This document shows positions 53,580 through 60,525 of a DNA stretch of 60,525 bases, piece by piece. Position 1 is the first letter of the stretch, and the number at the start of each line of letters is the position of its first letter. A program made the translations under genes and the position numbers. This stretch comes from Desulfosporosinus sp. OT (lineage in GTDB: Bacteria; Bacillota; Desulfitobacteriia; Desulfitobacteriales; Desulfitobacteriaceae), in NCBI RefSeq assembly GCF_000224515.1, contig NZ_AGAF01000043.1, forward strand, positions 1 to 60,525, in the 5' to 3' direction. Below the pieces are notes generated by a model. That model was given only the letters and a program-made list of their open reading frames with translations. It did not search any database and was not told the DNA's origin.

Positions 53580-54265
53580 GGCCACTAACTCCTCTTGTGT
53601 CCAATACTTCGCAAATAGCTATCCTCTAACCTTTTACTACCAGTCCCAATCATCTCATAACTCTGTCGCGAAGTAAGGGGAAAAATGTCACATAACATAA
53701 ACATGCTTGTCTCTCCATCTATTTTATGTGAACATACCAGTTCATGTCACTCAGATTTTTACTTAATCATGGAACCTACTCTCCATCACGTTTTCTATCC
53801 CTTCCAGCCATATCAGGGCATAAAAATAACCATCGTTGGATGGCTGCCATGTAAGGAATCCTTAATAATATAAGTACCTTAAAGAAAAGACGCTCCAATT
53901 TAAGAGCGTCAACCTTTTGCTTTAAGATGGGCCCCGTAATTAAAAGCAAGGACTGATGCCAAACTGAGCAAATAAGAAATTATGAACTTCAATCTGGCTC
54001 CCCCCTTTTTTGCTAATTATATATTCAGTATAATACCTGTTATCTTCTTACATAATGTCCAGATGACACATTCTGAGGGGGACTTTAGTCCTGCATTATA
54101 ACGGTGTAGGCTCTGACTCCATGCACCTATGTTAATGGGCTGTGCCATCGTTTTCGAAGTACACTCGCCTTGCACCTCTGATGAACATTTGAAGGACATG
54201 CTGAATAAAATGTTTTAGAAGAATCATTTCGCACTTAGTATATTTAAAATAAAGGAGTGAAATTC
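53580..54265. other. Intergenic, orphan terminator, no clear gene
   Basis: About 690 bases. A hairpin GACGCTC/GAGCGTC (53889-53910) has TTTTCTTT on the minus strand and looks like a real terminator without a gene. Frames present lack ribosome sites. Confidence 0.45.
53885..53910 (-). terminator. Orphan terminator
   Basis: Minus strand GACGCTC-ttaaattg-GAGCGTC then TTTTCTTT. No recognisable minus-strand gene upstream; a short RNA or lost gene is possible. Confidence 0.6.
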
Positions 54266-54397
54266 ATGATTCTCACGGCATTAATAATCATCATTGTTTT
54301 ATTGTTGATAATTATCTGTGAACTATTGGGACTACTCCGAAAACACCTCAAACCACCCCATCCACCTCATCCACACAATCCATGCAGACCCTACTAA
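54266..54397 (+). CDS. Small membrane protein with Pro/His tail (43 aa)
   Basis: ATG 54266 follows AAAGGAG. One membrane helix (MILTALIIIIVLLLIIICEL) is followed by a Pro/His-rich tail (KPPHPPHPHNPCRPY) that could bind metal. A terminator follows at 54416. Family not recognised. Confidence 0.65.
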   Translation: MILTALIIIIVLLLIIICELLGLLRKHLKPPHPPHPHNPCRPY

Positions 54398-54415
54398 GAT
54401 TATCCATTAAACTCT

Positions 54416-54445
54416 GGCCTAGGCGTTTGGCTAGGCTTTCTTTCA
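54416..54445 (+). terminator. Terminator after the 43-aa gene
   Basis: GCCTAG and CTAGGC form the stem, followed by TTTCTTTC. Confidence 0.7.
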
Positions 54446-54530
54446 ATTAGACCCCCTGAAATTGCTGAAAGCTAGCGTATAGCCTTTATAAGGGAATATA
54501 TGAATTAAAAATTATAATGACATTGCGCTT

Positions 54531-54554
54531 ACCTCCGGACGCGGAGGTTTTTTT
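54531..54554 (+). terminator. Rho-independent terminator
   Basis: ACCTCC-ggacgc-GGAGGT followed by TTTTTTC. Its core is the reverse complement of the hairpin at 55680-55696. No gene directly upstream. Confidence 0.75.
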
Positions 54555-54656
54555 CTAGCACATCGTTAAATACAAGGGGAAAAGAGATCTCCGATTTCAG
54601 ATGCCTAGCAAAAGTAAAATCAAGAATCTCAAAGATGATATTAAGTGCAGCATGTG

Positions 54657-54705
54657 AAAAGCCGTCCCACAGCAAGGACGGCCTTTCGTCTTTTTCATGT
54701 TGTTT
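54657..54705 (+). repeat. Terminator-like repeat, copy 2
   Basis: GCCGTCC-cacagcaa-GGACGGCC followed by TTTCGTCTTTTTCATGT; same loop and tail as 52364-52410. Confidence 0.65.
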
Positions 54706-54907
54706 TATCTATCTTTATAGAACCTTTTGTTGTTGGAAGTATAACATATTGAATTACGTTCGCCATTAGTAAGTTATTGGTAATAGTTTGTTTGATCATT
54801 AATAGGCTGAAATGTTTTCAGCTTTTCGCATCTGGAATAAATTAACGTGTTAGAATTCTGCCTTTTGCAAAAACTAGACTCAGATTTAGTGTAAAGGAGA
54901 TTAGAGT

Positions 54908-55063
54908 ATGGCAACCTTAGGCAAAAACATCAATACTAAGACAAATTTTGTACCGCAAGGAAATACTCCTAAACCCGGAATAATAACCCCAGAGTCAGAA
55001 GTGATATTAGAAAAGCTTCGAGATAACCCAAAAGGAAAATCAACAGATCCTAGTCATAATTGA
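54908..55063 (+). CDS. Small polar protein (51 aa)
   Basis: ATG 54908 follows AAAGGAG. The product begins MATLGKNINTKTNFVPQGNT and is rich in Lys, Asn, Pro and Thr, probably unstructured. It converges with the Spo0E-like gene, one base apart. Family not recognised. Confidence 0.6.
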   Translation: MATLGKNINTKTNFVPQGNTPKPGIITPESEVILEKLRDNPKGKSTDPSHN

Positions 55064-55064
55064 T

Positions 55065-55277
55065 TTATTCAACGTCACAGGGCTGCTTTAGCAGTCTTGT
55101 TTTTTTAACCTCATCTTCTATCCTCATCATTATTCCTTCGTACCTATCTAAGGCAGCATGCAATTCATGGCACGCAGCCACTACTTCTGGATCAGTATAT
55201 GATTTATTCTGTTGTACCTCGAGCGTGCTTAAGCGCAATTCTTCGATTTGGTTAAGTAGTCCATCCAGTTGAAACAT
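55065..55277 (-). CDS. Spo0E-like aspartyl-phosphate phosphatase
   Basis: The 70-aa helical-hairpin protein matches the Spo0E family: LLNQIEELRLSTLEVQQNKS, then the signature segment SYTDPEVVAACHELHAALDRY with the S-x-x-D core. Such proteins remove phosphate from Spo0A and delay sporulation. ATG 55277 follows GGAGGAGGGTG; the longer frame begins inside that site. Its presence supports a spore-forming host. Confidence 0.85.
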   Translation of the reverse strand: MFQLDGLLNQIEELRLSTLEVQQNKSYTDPEVVAACHELHAALDRYEGIMMRIEDEVKKTRLLKQPCDVE

Positions 55278-55628
55278 GATATCACCCTCCTCCAATTGGT
55301 TTAGGGATTAGTATGCCCGTATATTATCCATGTACTAGTTGGACACAAACATATAAAAGTCCCTCACAGTTTACGATGAGGCCCAAGGCTACATTTTCTA
55401 AAAAAGTCACCTAGACGATAGTAATCATTTGATTCATTCACTATAAAATATCCCAACATCCTTTCTAAGATTCAAGAAATACTATAAAGGTTAATATATT
55501 CCCAATTGAAACAGACCTATAATGACTTAAAAGATCGGGCTTCTCAAAATCAAGGCCAGGAACTAGGGCAGCTCAACAACAATTTCAAAACATAATTCAA
55601 TAAGTGCAAAAGCAATTGCAACAATCTC

Positions 55629-55662
55629 AAAGCCCTCCTACCAATTAAGGCAGGAGGGCTTT
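55629..55662 (+). terminator. Rho-independent-type hairpin
   Basis: AAAGCCCTCCT pairs perfectly with AGGAGGGCTTT. It follows the broken coiled-coil-like frame. Confidence 0.7.
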
Positions 55663-55758
55663 GGTCATAAACTAAGAAGGCCTCCGCGTCCGGAGGTCGA
55701 TTGCTCAATGTCCTATGGGCTTACTCTTGTTATGTGAATATTATTATAGGATATACTT

Positions 55759-55791
55759 ATAAACTTTTTATAAACTTTTTATAAACTTTTT
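55759..55791. repeat. Three tandem copies of an 11-base unit
   Basis: ATAAACTTTTT is repeated exactly three times, downstream of the HDOD gene. Confidence 0.9.
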
Positions 55792-55866
55792 ATTAATGAT
55801 CGTCAATTGAAAGAGGTCTCCTGAAAATCGTCCCTTTGAGATCACTGGCCCGAAGGCGTGCCTCCT

Positions 55867-56709
55867 TTAGCTGAAAAGGCTAGGATCCACAAGGAATTTC
55901 TCAATGTCTCTCATAAGAAGCTTTAGATCGGAGTCTTTGAGTGCTAACAGGTCGAGAGCTGTTGGTTCTATGGGGTTAAAAAGGCTGTCCACGCCGCCAC
56001 ACATTCCTACTAAACCTGCAAGTCCATTAGCAACGTGAATTATGCTGGACAGTTCTATACGACTTTGTGCTTTGGAGGGGGAATGATGAAATGAAATCGC
56101 TGCTATGAGATCATCGGGTAAATTCCAAGCTCTGGCCAGAAATCCTCCGACCCTTGCGTGGTCAAAGCCTATAACTCGCTCTTCAAGCTCAACATAGGAA
56201 AGTTTTCCTTCAGTCACTTTTTTCAAAAGATAATGACCCACTTCCTGAACATAAACAGAGATAATCAGCTTTCCGATATCATGTAGTAAGCCGGCGGTAA
56301 AAGCAACATCCCCGTAAGGAAGTTTCCGGTATTGACACAATCGTTTCGCGACCATAGCGGTAAGAAGTGAATGTTTCCAGAGTCCCTCTTGTTCAATCTC
56401 GTACCCCGCAAGTTGGGCCTTAAGTAAAGGGGCAACCGCAGCAGACATCGCTAACCCTTGGGTTACCTGAAAACCAAGTATGACGATCGCTTCCTGAAGG
56501 GATGAGATTCGCCTCGCGTAGCCATAATATGCAGAATTTGCCTGTCGAAGTATACCGGCAGTAAGTGCCAGATCCTGCCCAATAACGGTTTCAAGCTCTT
56601 TCACGGAGGTCGTAGGATTTTTAGTTAAGGCAATCACTCGCATGGCAGAAGTAGGTAAGGGGGGGAGATCTTGTACTCGTTTCAATATATGTTGCAATTT
56701 TACAGGCAC
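55867..56709 (-). CDS. HDOD domain signalling protein
   Basis: The 280-aa protein is a HDOD domain: LQHILKRVQDLPPLPTSAMR at the start, ELETVIGQDLALTAGILRQANSA-like helix and FTAGLLHDIGKLIISVYV with the HD pair, then RVGGFLARAWNLPDDLIAAI and a final ALLALKDSDL-type helix. HDOD proteins act as signalling adaptors, often linked to motility or c-di-GMP. GTG 56709 follows AAGGAGAGG. Isolated gene. Confidence 0.9.
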   Translation of the reverse strand: MPVKLQHILKRVQDLPPLPTSAMRVIALTKNPTTSVKELETVIGQDLALTAGILRQANSAYYGYARRISSLQEAIVILGFQVTQGLAMSAAVAPLLKAQLAGYEIEQEGLWKHSLLTAMVAKRLCQYRKLPYGDVAFTAGLLHDIGKLIISVYVQEVGHYLLKKVTEGKLSYVELEERVIGFDHARVGGFLARAWNLPDDLIAAISFHHSPSKAQSRIELSSIIHVANGLAGLVGMCGGVDSLFNPIEPTALDLLALKDSDLKLLMRDIEKFLVDPSLFS

Positions 56710-57218
56710 TTAAACCTCTCCTTCACTTATTCAAATTATCCCGTAAATATTGCTATCAAAGATTTTCACCATAATTAACCATCTCTTTATTATACTATCA
56801 CTATTTCAAAGTCTTGGAATAGGACAATAGTCTTTTTATAGCCGGAAAAAGGACCCAATAAATATCAATGCATGCATTTAATTCACCCTCAGAAAAGCCT
56901 ATGAGGGTGATGTCTTTGTTAAGAATAGCATAGTGGTGTGGATTTGGGCAACGATTTAACGACACAGAAAGGTAGAAAAATGCCCCCACCGTTTCCGGCG
57001 AGAGCTACAGGAAGTAGTACACTTGTACATTCTAGTACAATGTATTGGTAACATCAACCATATAAAAGATGTTATTTTGTCGTAATATGCAAGACTCTTA
57101 TCATTGTCTTCAGCTTCATCCAAACCTCTAACCTCCTTCTTTACCGATTTAAGAGGTCTTCTCTTGTGTCTGTAGAATAAACCATATAAGCAAACAATTT
57201 AGAGAAAGGAGAAATGAT
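56710..57218. other. Intergenic with hairpins and a repeated motif
   Basis: A CACCCTC/GAGGGTG hairpin lies near 56883-56909. The motif GCCCCCACCGTTTC-GAGAGCTA (56982-57008) recurs at 58641-58665. No gene with a ribosome site was seen. Confidence 0.4.
56975..57012. repeat. Intergenic motif pair, copy 1
   Basis: AAAATGCCCCCACCGTTTCC-GGCGAGAGCTA also occurs, slightly changed, at 58632-58668. Both copies are intergenic. The function is unknown; no known riboswitch was recognised. Confidence 0.6.
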
Positions 57219-57506
57219 ATGGAAAATACATTTATTATCTTTTTCGTGGGAACTGTAGTAGCCATGTTTATTGCCATAATCAGCTCTGGCCGACGTAGAC
57301 CAAACTCGCATAACTCACATATAAACCACGATACAACAAATGCATCAGACTTCTCTAATTTTGATTCCGATGTTACTCATCATCATTCTCATCACCATCA
57401 TGGGCATATCGACCACGGCTCGAGTTTTGATTTCTCACATTCGCATGTCGATTCAGGATCTTGCCATTCCGGAGGTTGTGATAGTGGTGGCGGAGGTTGC
57501 GACTAA
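57219..57506 (+). CDS. Small membrane protein with His-rich and Cys-rich tail
   Basis: ATG 57219 follows AAAGGAG. The 95-aa protein has one N-terminal membrane helix (FIIFFVGTVVAMFIAIISS), then a polar region with a His run (HHHSHHHHGHIDHG) and a C-terminus with three Cys in Gly/Ser (SCHSGGCDSGGGGCD). It looks like a membrane-anchored metal-binding tail. Family unknown to me. Confidence 0.75.
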   Translation: MENTFIIFFVGTVVAMFIAIISSGRRRPNSHNSHINHDTTNASDFSNFDSDVTHHHSHHHHGHIDHGSSFDFSHSHVDSGSCHSGGCDSGGGGCD

Positions 57507-57912
57507 CAGAATTATCCCACTCACCATGGATATCAAACTTCATTTAACTACACTAATAGTGAAGGATCCCCCTTCCACATTGTGGAATATTTACAAACGC
57601 GATTTACCAGGGCTAGAAGCAAGAGACTTTTTTAAAAATCTCCACAGTTAAAATATTTCAAATAACTAAGGTTTTTTACTCCCTAAACTCGGCCAACTTT
57701 ATGCCAAATTACTGCCAAATACTTTATTGTCCACTATTCCCATCGAATCCGGTATTGGTCAGTATTTTATATTAACTCTAGTTTCTAGAGAAAGCACAAT
57801 AATATCGGTACCGTTAGCACGATACATGGTGTGCGACCTATTTCATCCAACTAGGATGCTCCCCCCTAAAAACATAAACAGAAGACGTAAAATGTTATAA
57901 GGCGGGGATATA
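57507..57912. other. Intergenic, no gene seen
   Basis: The frame running through 57340-57651 overlaps the His-rich gene and has no start of its own. No terminator with a T-run was recognised. The stretch before 57913 probably contains that gene's promoter. Confidence 0.4.
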
Positions 57913-58287
57913 ATGAATGCTCAAGCGATTCAAAAGATAATTGATATGTTCTATTATTTGGATGCGAGAGTTCTAAGCTTATCGTGTGATTATTTTGCTG
58001 ATGAAGTTACTCTTTTATACGAGGATTCAGAAGGAAATGTGCGTTATATATTTACTAACTGCTATGATGTGAGCATAAAGCATAGTCTGAAGTATGATAA
58101 ACTGACTTCTTCACGAGTAATGAAATATTGTCAAGCACCTTATCAAATACCTTACTATCTTCAGGATGTTGTTGTAGATGAGATAGAGCATGAAGGAATA
58201 GAATTTTACAAATGTAAAATAAACATGTTCCCAATGTTTGTAGAAATCATGTGCAAGATTATCAATGTAAGTAGAGTTCCTAATTAA
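57913..58287 (+). CDS. Hypothetical protein (124 aa)
   Basis: ATG 57913 follows GGCGGGG. The protein begins MNAQAIQKIIDMFYYLDARV and contains a beta-rich, acidic and aromatic middle (ADEVTLLYEDSEGNVRYIF, FTNCYDVSIKHSLKYDK). No membrane segment or signal peptide. I do not recognise it; size and composition would suit an immunity protein, but no toxin gene is adjacent. Confidence 0.65.
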   Translation: MNAQAIQKIIDMFYYLDARVLSLSCDYFADEVTLLYEDSEGNVRYIFTNCYDVSIKHSLKYDKLTSSRVMKYCQAPYQIPYYLQDVVVDEIEHEGIEFYKCKINMFPMFVEIMCKIINVSRVPN

Positions 58288-58383
58288 AGTTGAAGTAATA
58301 TACAAACCAAAAGATATATTCATTATTAATGTTCTTTGGGAATGCTGGATATTTTTTATAACCACTGTTTTGGCTTGGGTCCG

Positions 58384-58431
58384 ATCACTATGACTTCTTG
58401 AAAAATTGAAACTTCAAGAAGTCATAGTGAT
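58384..58431. repeat. Perfect 19-bp inverted repeat
   Basis: ATCACTATGACTTCTTGAA (58384-58402) and its exact reverse complement (58413-58431) surround a 10-base loop. No T-run follows on either strand. Confidence 0.85.
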
Positions 58432-58631
58432 ATTTGGAGAGTTTCATTAGGGTTTCCTTTTCAATCTCATCAAGAAAATAAGTTGCACGGTAAATGCTTT
58501 GGTATCATTTTTACAATTGTTTTTCTTAGTCAATATATTCCGCCATCCATTTGATTGGACTATTCAAGTTGATCCCTCCTATCCCGCATAACTTTTAGAA
58601 CATATGTTCTGCAAAGGGGATAATGAAGGGT

Positions 58632-58668
58632 AAAGAAAAGGCCCCCACCGTTTCGATGAGAGCTATGA
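58632..58668. repeat. Intergenic motif pair, copy 2
   Basis: AAAAGGCCCCCACCGTTTCG-ATGAGAGCTA; compare 56975-57012. Confidence 0.6.
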
Positions 58669-58848
58669 GTAGGACGAGAGTTTATACGAGAGATATCTTT
58701 TCCATTGTCTGGTATATTATACCCGGGTAAACAGACAAAACCTACCAGCTTACAGAATTATCACTTGGATATAATAGAATAAGAATGGTAGATGAGACTT
58801 CTTGGGGAAATATAGCCACTATTTTCAAGAAGTTATCAATTTCACTAC

Positions 58849-58880
58849 AGAAACGGAGAGCTTCCTCGCTCTCCGTTTCT
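58849..58880. terminator. 12-bp hairpin after the LysM gene
   Basis: AGAAACGGAGAG pairs perfectly with CTCTCCGTTTCT. It lies 30 bases beyond the minus-strand LysM stop and is its likely terminator. Confidence 0.7.
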
Positions 58881-58909
58881 ATTGAAAAGAACTAGCAATG
58901 ATGATTAAC

Positions 58910-59068
58910 CTACCAGCACTTACACGTACCTACGTTAATTCTTTGTCCAGGATAGATTAGATCAGGATTACTAATGTCCGGATTCAAAGAAAGAAGACGA
59001 CGTACTGTTGTCCCATGGTGCATAGCTATATGATGCAAGGTTTCACCTTTTTTAACGTAATGATACAT
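58910..59068 (-). CDS. Single LysM domain miniprotein (52 aa)
   Basis: On the minus strand ATG 59068 follows AGGAGGGG. The product is almost only a LysM domain: MYHYVKKGETLHHIAMHHGT at the start, then LLSLNPDISNPDLIYPGQRI and a short Cys-containing tail (NVGTCKCW). LysM binds peptidoglycan or chitin-like glycans. No signal peptide, as in some spore-coat or phage-tail LysM proteins. Confidence 0.85.
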   Translation of the reverse strand: MYHYVKKGETLHHIAMHHGTTVRRLLSLNPDISNPDLIYPGQRINVGTCKCW

Positions 59069-59174
59069 TGTTCAAATTCCCCTCCTTTTGACCATACTCC
59101 AAAATATGCCAAATATAATTTTTTGTTGCTAGTACAAAATAGAAAATGCCCCAGTGGATGTTCTCTGTTACCCA

Positions 59175-59440
59175 TTGGGGTATCGTTACCTTTTGCACTT
59201 AAGAAATGAACATCCTCAGCAACAACCTCTGTAACCCAACGTTTTTGACCGTCCTTAGTTGTATGTTCTAATCTGGATTCGTCCATCTACTGAAACAAGC
59301 TTTCTTTTAAACAAATAATTGGCACAAAGCTCCGCAAGTTGTCTAAACACAACACATGGGATGAAGTCAGTTTCTCGTTCACCTTAACGTTTATAAATTT
59401 ACGGTCACCTGCTAAGGTGAAGTTTGTTATTGCAATGCCA
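59175..59440 (-). pseudogene. ssb: Broken ssb (single-strand DNA-binding protein)
   Basis: Read on the minus strand in successive frames, the stretch gives GIAITNFTLAGDRKF, then in another frame DFIPCVVFRQLAELCANYLF and VSVDGRIQIRT, then TKDGQKRWVTEVVAEDVHFL. These are the middle and C-terminal strands of an SSB OB-fold. At least two frameshifts break it. Likely a phage or plasmid relic. Confidence 0.8.
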
Positions 59441-59758
59441 CTCGGATGCGGATTCTGTGGTTTTGGATTGTGTTTTACTTAAATCGCCCACTATTACTGG
59501 TGTTTCGTTCGCACTTTGAGGTGTTTGGGGTACGTTTACCTCTCATTCGTTCACGTTTAGCTCAATTTCCTAGCGCGCATTTTATTAGATCGCGCTCGGC
59601 AATCGTAATTAAACGTTCACCCAAGCTTATATGCAGCTTCTCCTCAAAAAAACCCTTCCCCTGTAAACCCGCCTAGACCCAAATGATTACTGTTTAGCTT
59701 TGCATCAAGCAGGACGGCTCTGGCTGTCTGCTTTTATTAAACAAAGGGGATGTGCCCA
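59441..59758. other. Intergenic, no gene seen
   Basis: No convincing frame. The higher GC near 59560-59620 and the neighbouring ssb relic suggest decayed mobile DNA. Confidence 0.35.
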
Positions 59759-59950
59759 ATGACTGGTAAACTAAAGATTGAGATAGTTGATGATAAAAAT
59801 GTGCTCGAAATCTATGAATCAGAACCTGGGAAATTAGCCTTTGTGATGTATCCCGATGATCCCAAGGATGATACTCTTCTTGAGATAGTCACGGATACAT
59901 CTGAGTTCTCGTCGTTACTTAAGCAACTGCTTGATAAAGTAAATACATAA
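59759..59950 (+). CDS. Small acidic protein (63 aa) with a truncated paralogue
   Basis: ATG 59759 follows AAAGGGG at good distance; the ATG at 59750 is too close to it. The protein begins MTGKLKIEIVDDKNVLEIYE and is acidic throughout. The truncated copy at 52782 shares the first 11 codons and the leader, which supports this start. Family unknown. Confidence 0.65.
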   Translation: MTGKLKIEIVDDKNVLEIYESEPGKLAFVMYPDDPKDDTLLEIVTDTSEFSSLLKQLLDKVNT

Positions 59951-60048
59951 CCGATTTTCACCTCACATCCACCGACTCTCCAGCATCTGTCAAAATAGTC
60001 ATCCGTATGGCATAATTGACAATCAACAATGATCCTCGAAATCTTGGT

Positions 60049-60466
60049 CTACGGCAAACTCTTTCTTATTTCTGATCCAAAGTCTTCAGCAGTCGTCATA
60101 GAATGGCCCAATCCTTTCGCCGTTGCTTTTATCTCTCTATGACAATTTTTATACTTATTCACCCAACTTTGCAAGACTGTCCTGTCAGATATTTCATACT
60201 TTCTCACAACTACATCTTGGGGGTATTTTCCTGTAAGATAATCGTTTACAGCATGTTCTTTCAGTTCTTTCGAATAACTTTTCCATGTTTTTGATTCTTT
60301 CAATCCATCAATTCCATATTTTTCATGAGTTATATCTCCAGTTGTAGAATGTAGTTACACTAATTACATATTGAGAAGTAATTTCCTTTACTGACCCAAC
60401 TCCATCTTCATATGCTTTTATGATTTGATATTTTTCTTCTGCTGTATATTTGCTTCTTTTGGACAT
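60049..60466 (-). pseudogene. IS3-type transposase OrfA, frameshifted
   Basis: ATG 60466 on the minus strand opens MSKRSKYTAEEKYQIIKAYE and ITSQYVISVTTFYNWRYN, a helix-turn-helix typical of IS3/IS150 OrfA, then stops. A second frame continues with SYSKELKEHAVNDYLTGKYP and DRTVLQSWVNKYKN up to 60049. A frameshift near 60340-60350 separates them. No OrfB is found to the left, so the element is dead and truncated. Confidence 0.8.
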
Positions 60467-60525
60467 GAAAATGCTACCCTTTACAGTTAACAGATTTTTA
60501 TTATTTAATCTGTCTACCTTAAGGG

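Larger units (their letters stand above)
55278..55866. other. Intergenic with hairpins and a short broken frame
   Basis: Around 55520-55592 a plus-strand stretch reads NDLKDRASQNQGQELGQLNN without a start, like the end of a lost coiled-coil gene; a terminator follows at 55629. A CCTCCGCGTCCGGAGG palindrome (about 55680) and an 11-base triple repeat (55759) complete the region. Confidence 0.45.
58288..58909. other. Intergenic with large hairpins, no gene seen
   Basis: It holds the 19-bp perfect inverted repeat at 58384, the motif copy at 58632 and the hairpin at 58849. No frame with a ribosome site was found. Confidence 0.45.

Noticed and set aside
56941-57100. Possible c-di-GMP riboswitch upstream of the HDOD gene
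   Set aside because: The conserved c-di-GMP-I core sequences were looked for on both strands and not found.
59446-59676. 76-codon plus-strand frame
   Set aside because: No ribosome site, and it lies opposite the decayed ssb region.

Overview
The window looks like the chromosome of a strictly anaerobic, spore-forming, low-GC Firmicute of the Desulfosporosinus/Desulfitobacterium type (Peptococcaceae). This is inferred from AT-rich DNA with strong AGGAGG ribosome sites, a Spo0E-like phosphatase, a SAM-I (S-box) riboswitch, a single-chain pyruvate:ferredoxin oxidoreductase, the anaerobe-specific direct homocysteine synthesis genes, and UGA codons that read best as selenocysteine. No rRNA, tRNA or CRISPR array was seen.

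Left part (1-10.5 kb): four overlapping family-2 glycosyltransferases with TPR tails lie beside three DUF6385-type proteins, probably a surface-protein glycosylation locus. It is interrupted by a dead tyrosine recombinase and by palindromic repeats, one of which is translated inside a glycosyltransferase. 10.9-13.6 kb: a SAM-riboswitch-controlled operon (COG1900 / NIL-ferredoxin / UPF0280) for making homocysteine from sulfide. 13.9-18.6 kb: a peroxiredoxin with an in-frame UGA at the catalytic position, two tiny proteins, a PII protein convergent with an ammonium channel, a DUF5714 protein that seems to start upstream of an in-frame UGA (a second selenoprotein candidate), and an amidase. 19-23.7 kb: a D-threonine-aldolase-like enzyme, a TerC protein and an ion-transporter-superfamily permease.

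Core (24.3-49.5 kb): two paralogous, collinear seven-gene operons (31590 down to 24512 and 49166 down to 41793). Each encodes, in order, an unrecognised 141-aa protein, a RidA protein, a fold-type-I PLP enzyme, a TrmFO/GidA-like flavoprotein with a Cys cluster, an about 80-aa protein, a B12-binding mutase-like protein, and a P-loop NTPase. Between them lie a divergent MFS exporter, a biotin-dependent pyruvate carboxylase/oxaloacetate decarboxylase subunit, pyruvate:ferredoxin oxidoreductase and two regulators that fuse an NrpR-type winged helix to an FCD domain. A shared promoter-operator module (TTGTRC-N17-TATACT followed by CTCATC-N3-GATGAG) precedes the second operon and the oxidoreductase, stands alone at about 24 kb, and is found in part before the first operon and the first regulator. 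I infer a coregulated, B12- and PLP-dependent anaerobic degradation of an unidentified amino compound towards pyruvate and acetyl-CoA. This is the best candidate for an undescribed system here.

Right part (49.6-60.5 kb): a truncated MFS gene, a D-amino-acid-oxidase-like flavoprotein, a HAD phosphatase, an SGNH hydrolase, an HDOD protein, a Spo0E-like protein, a LysM miniprotein, many small genes separated by hairpin terminators, and relics of ssb and of an IS3-type transposase.
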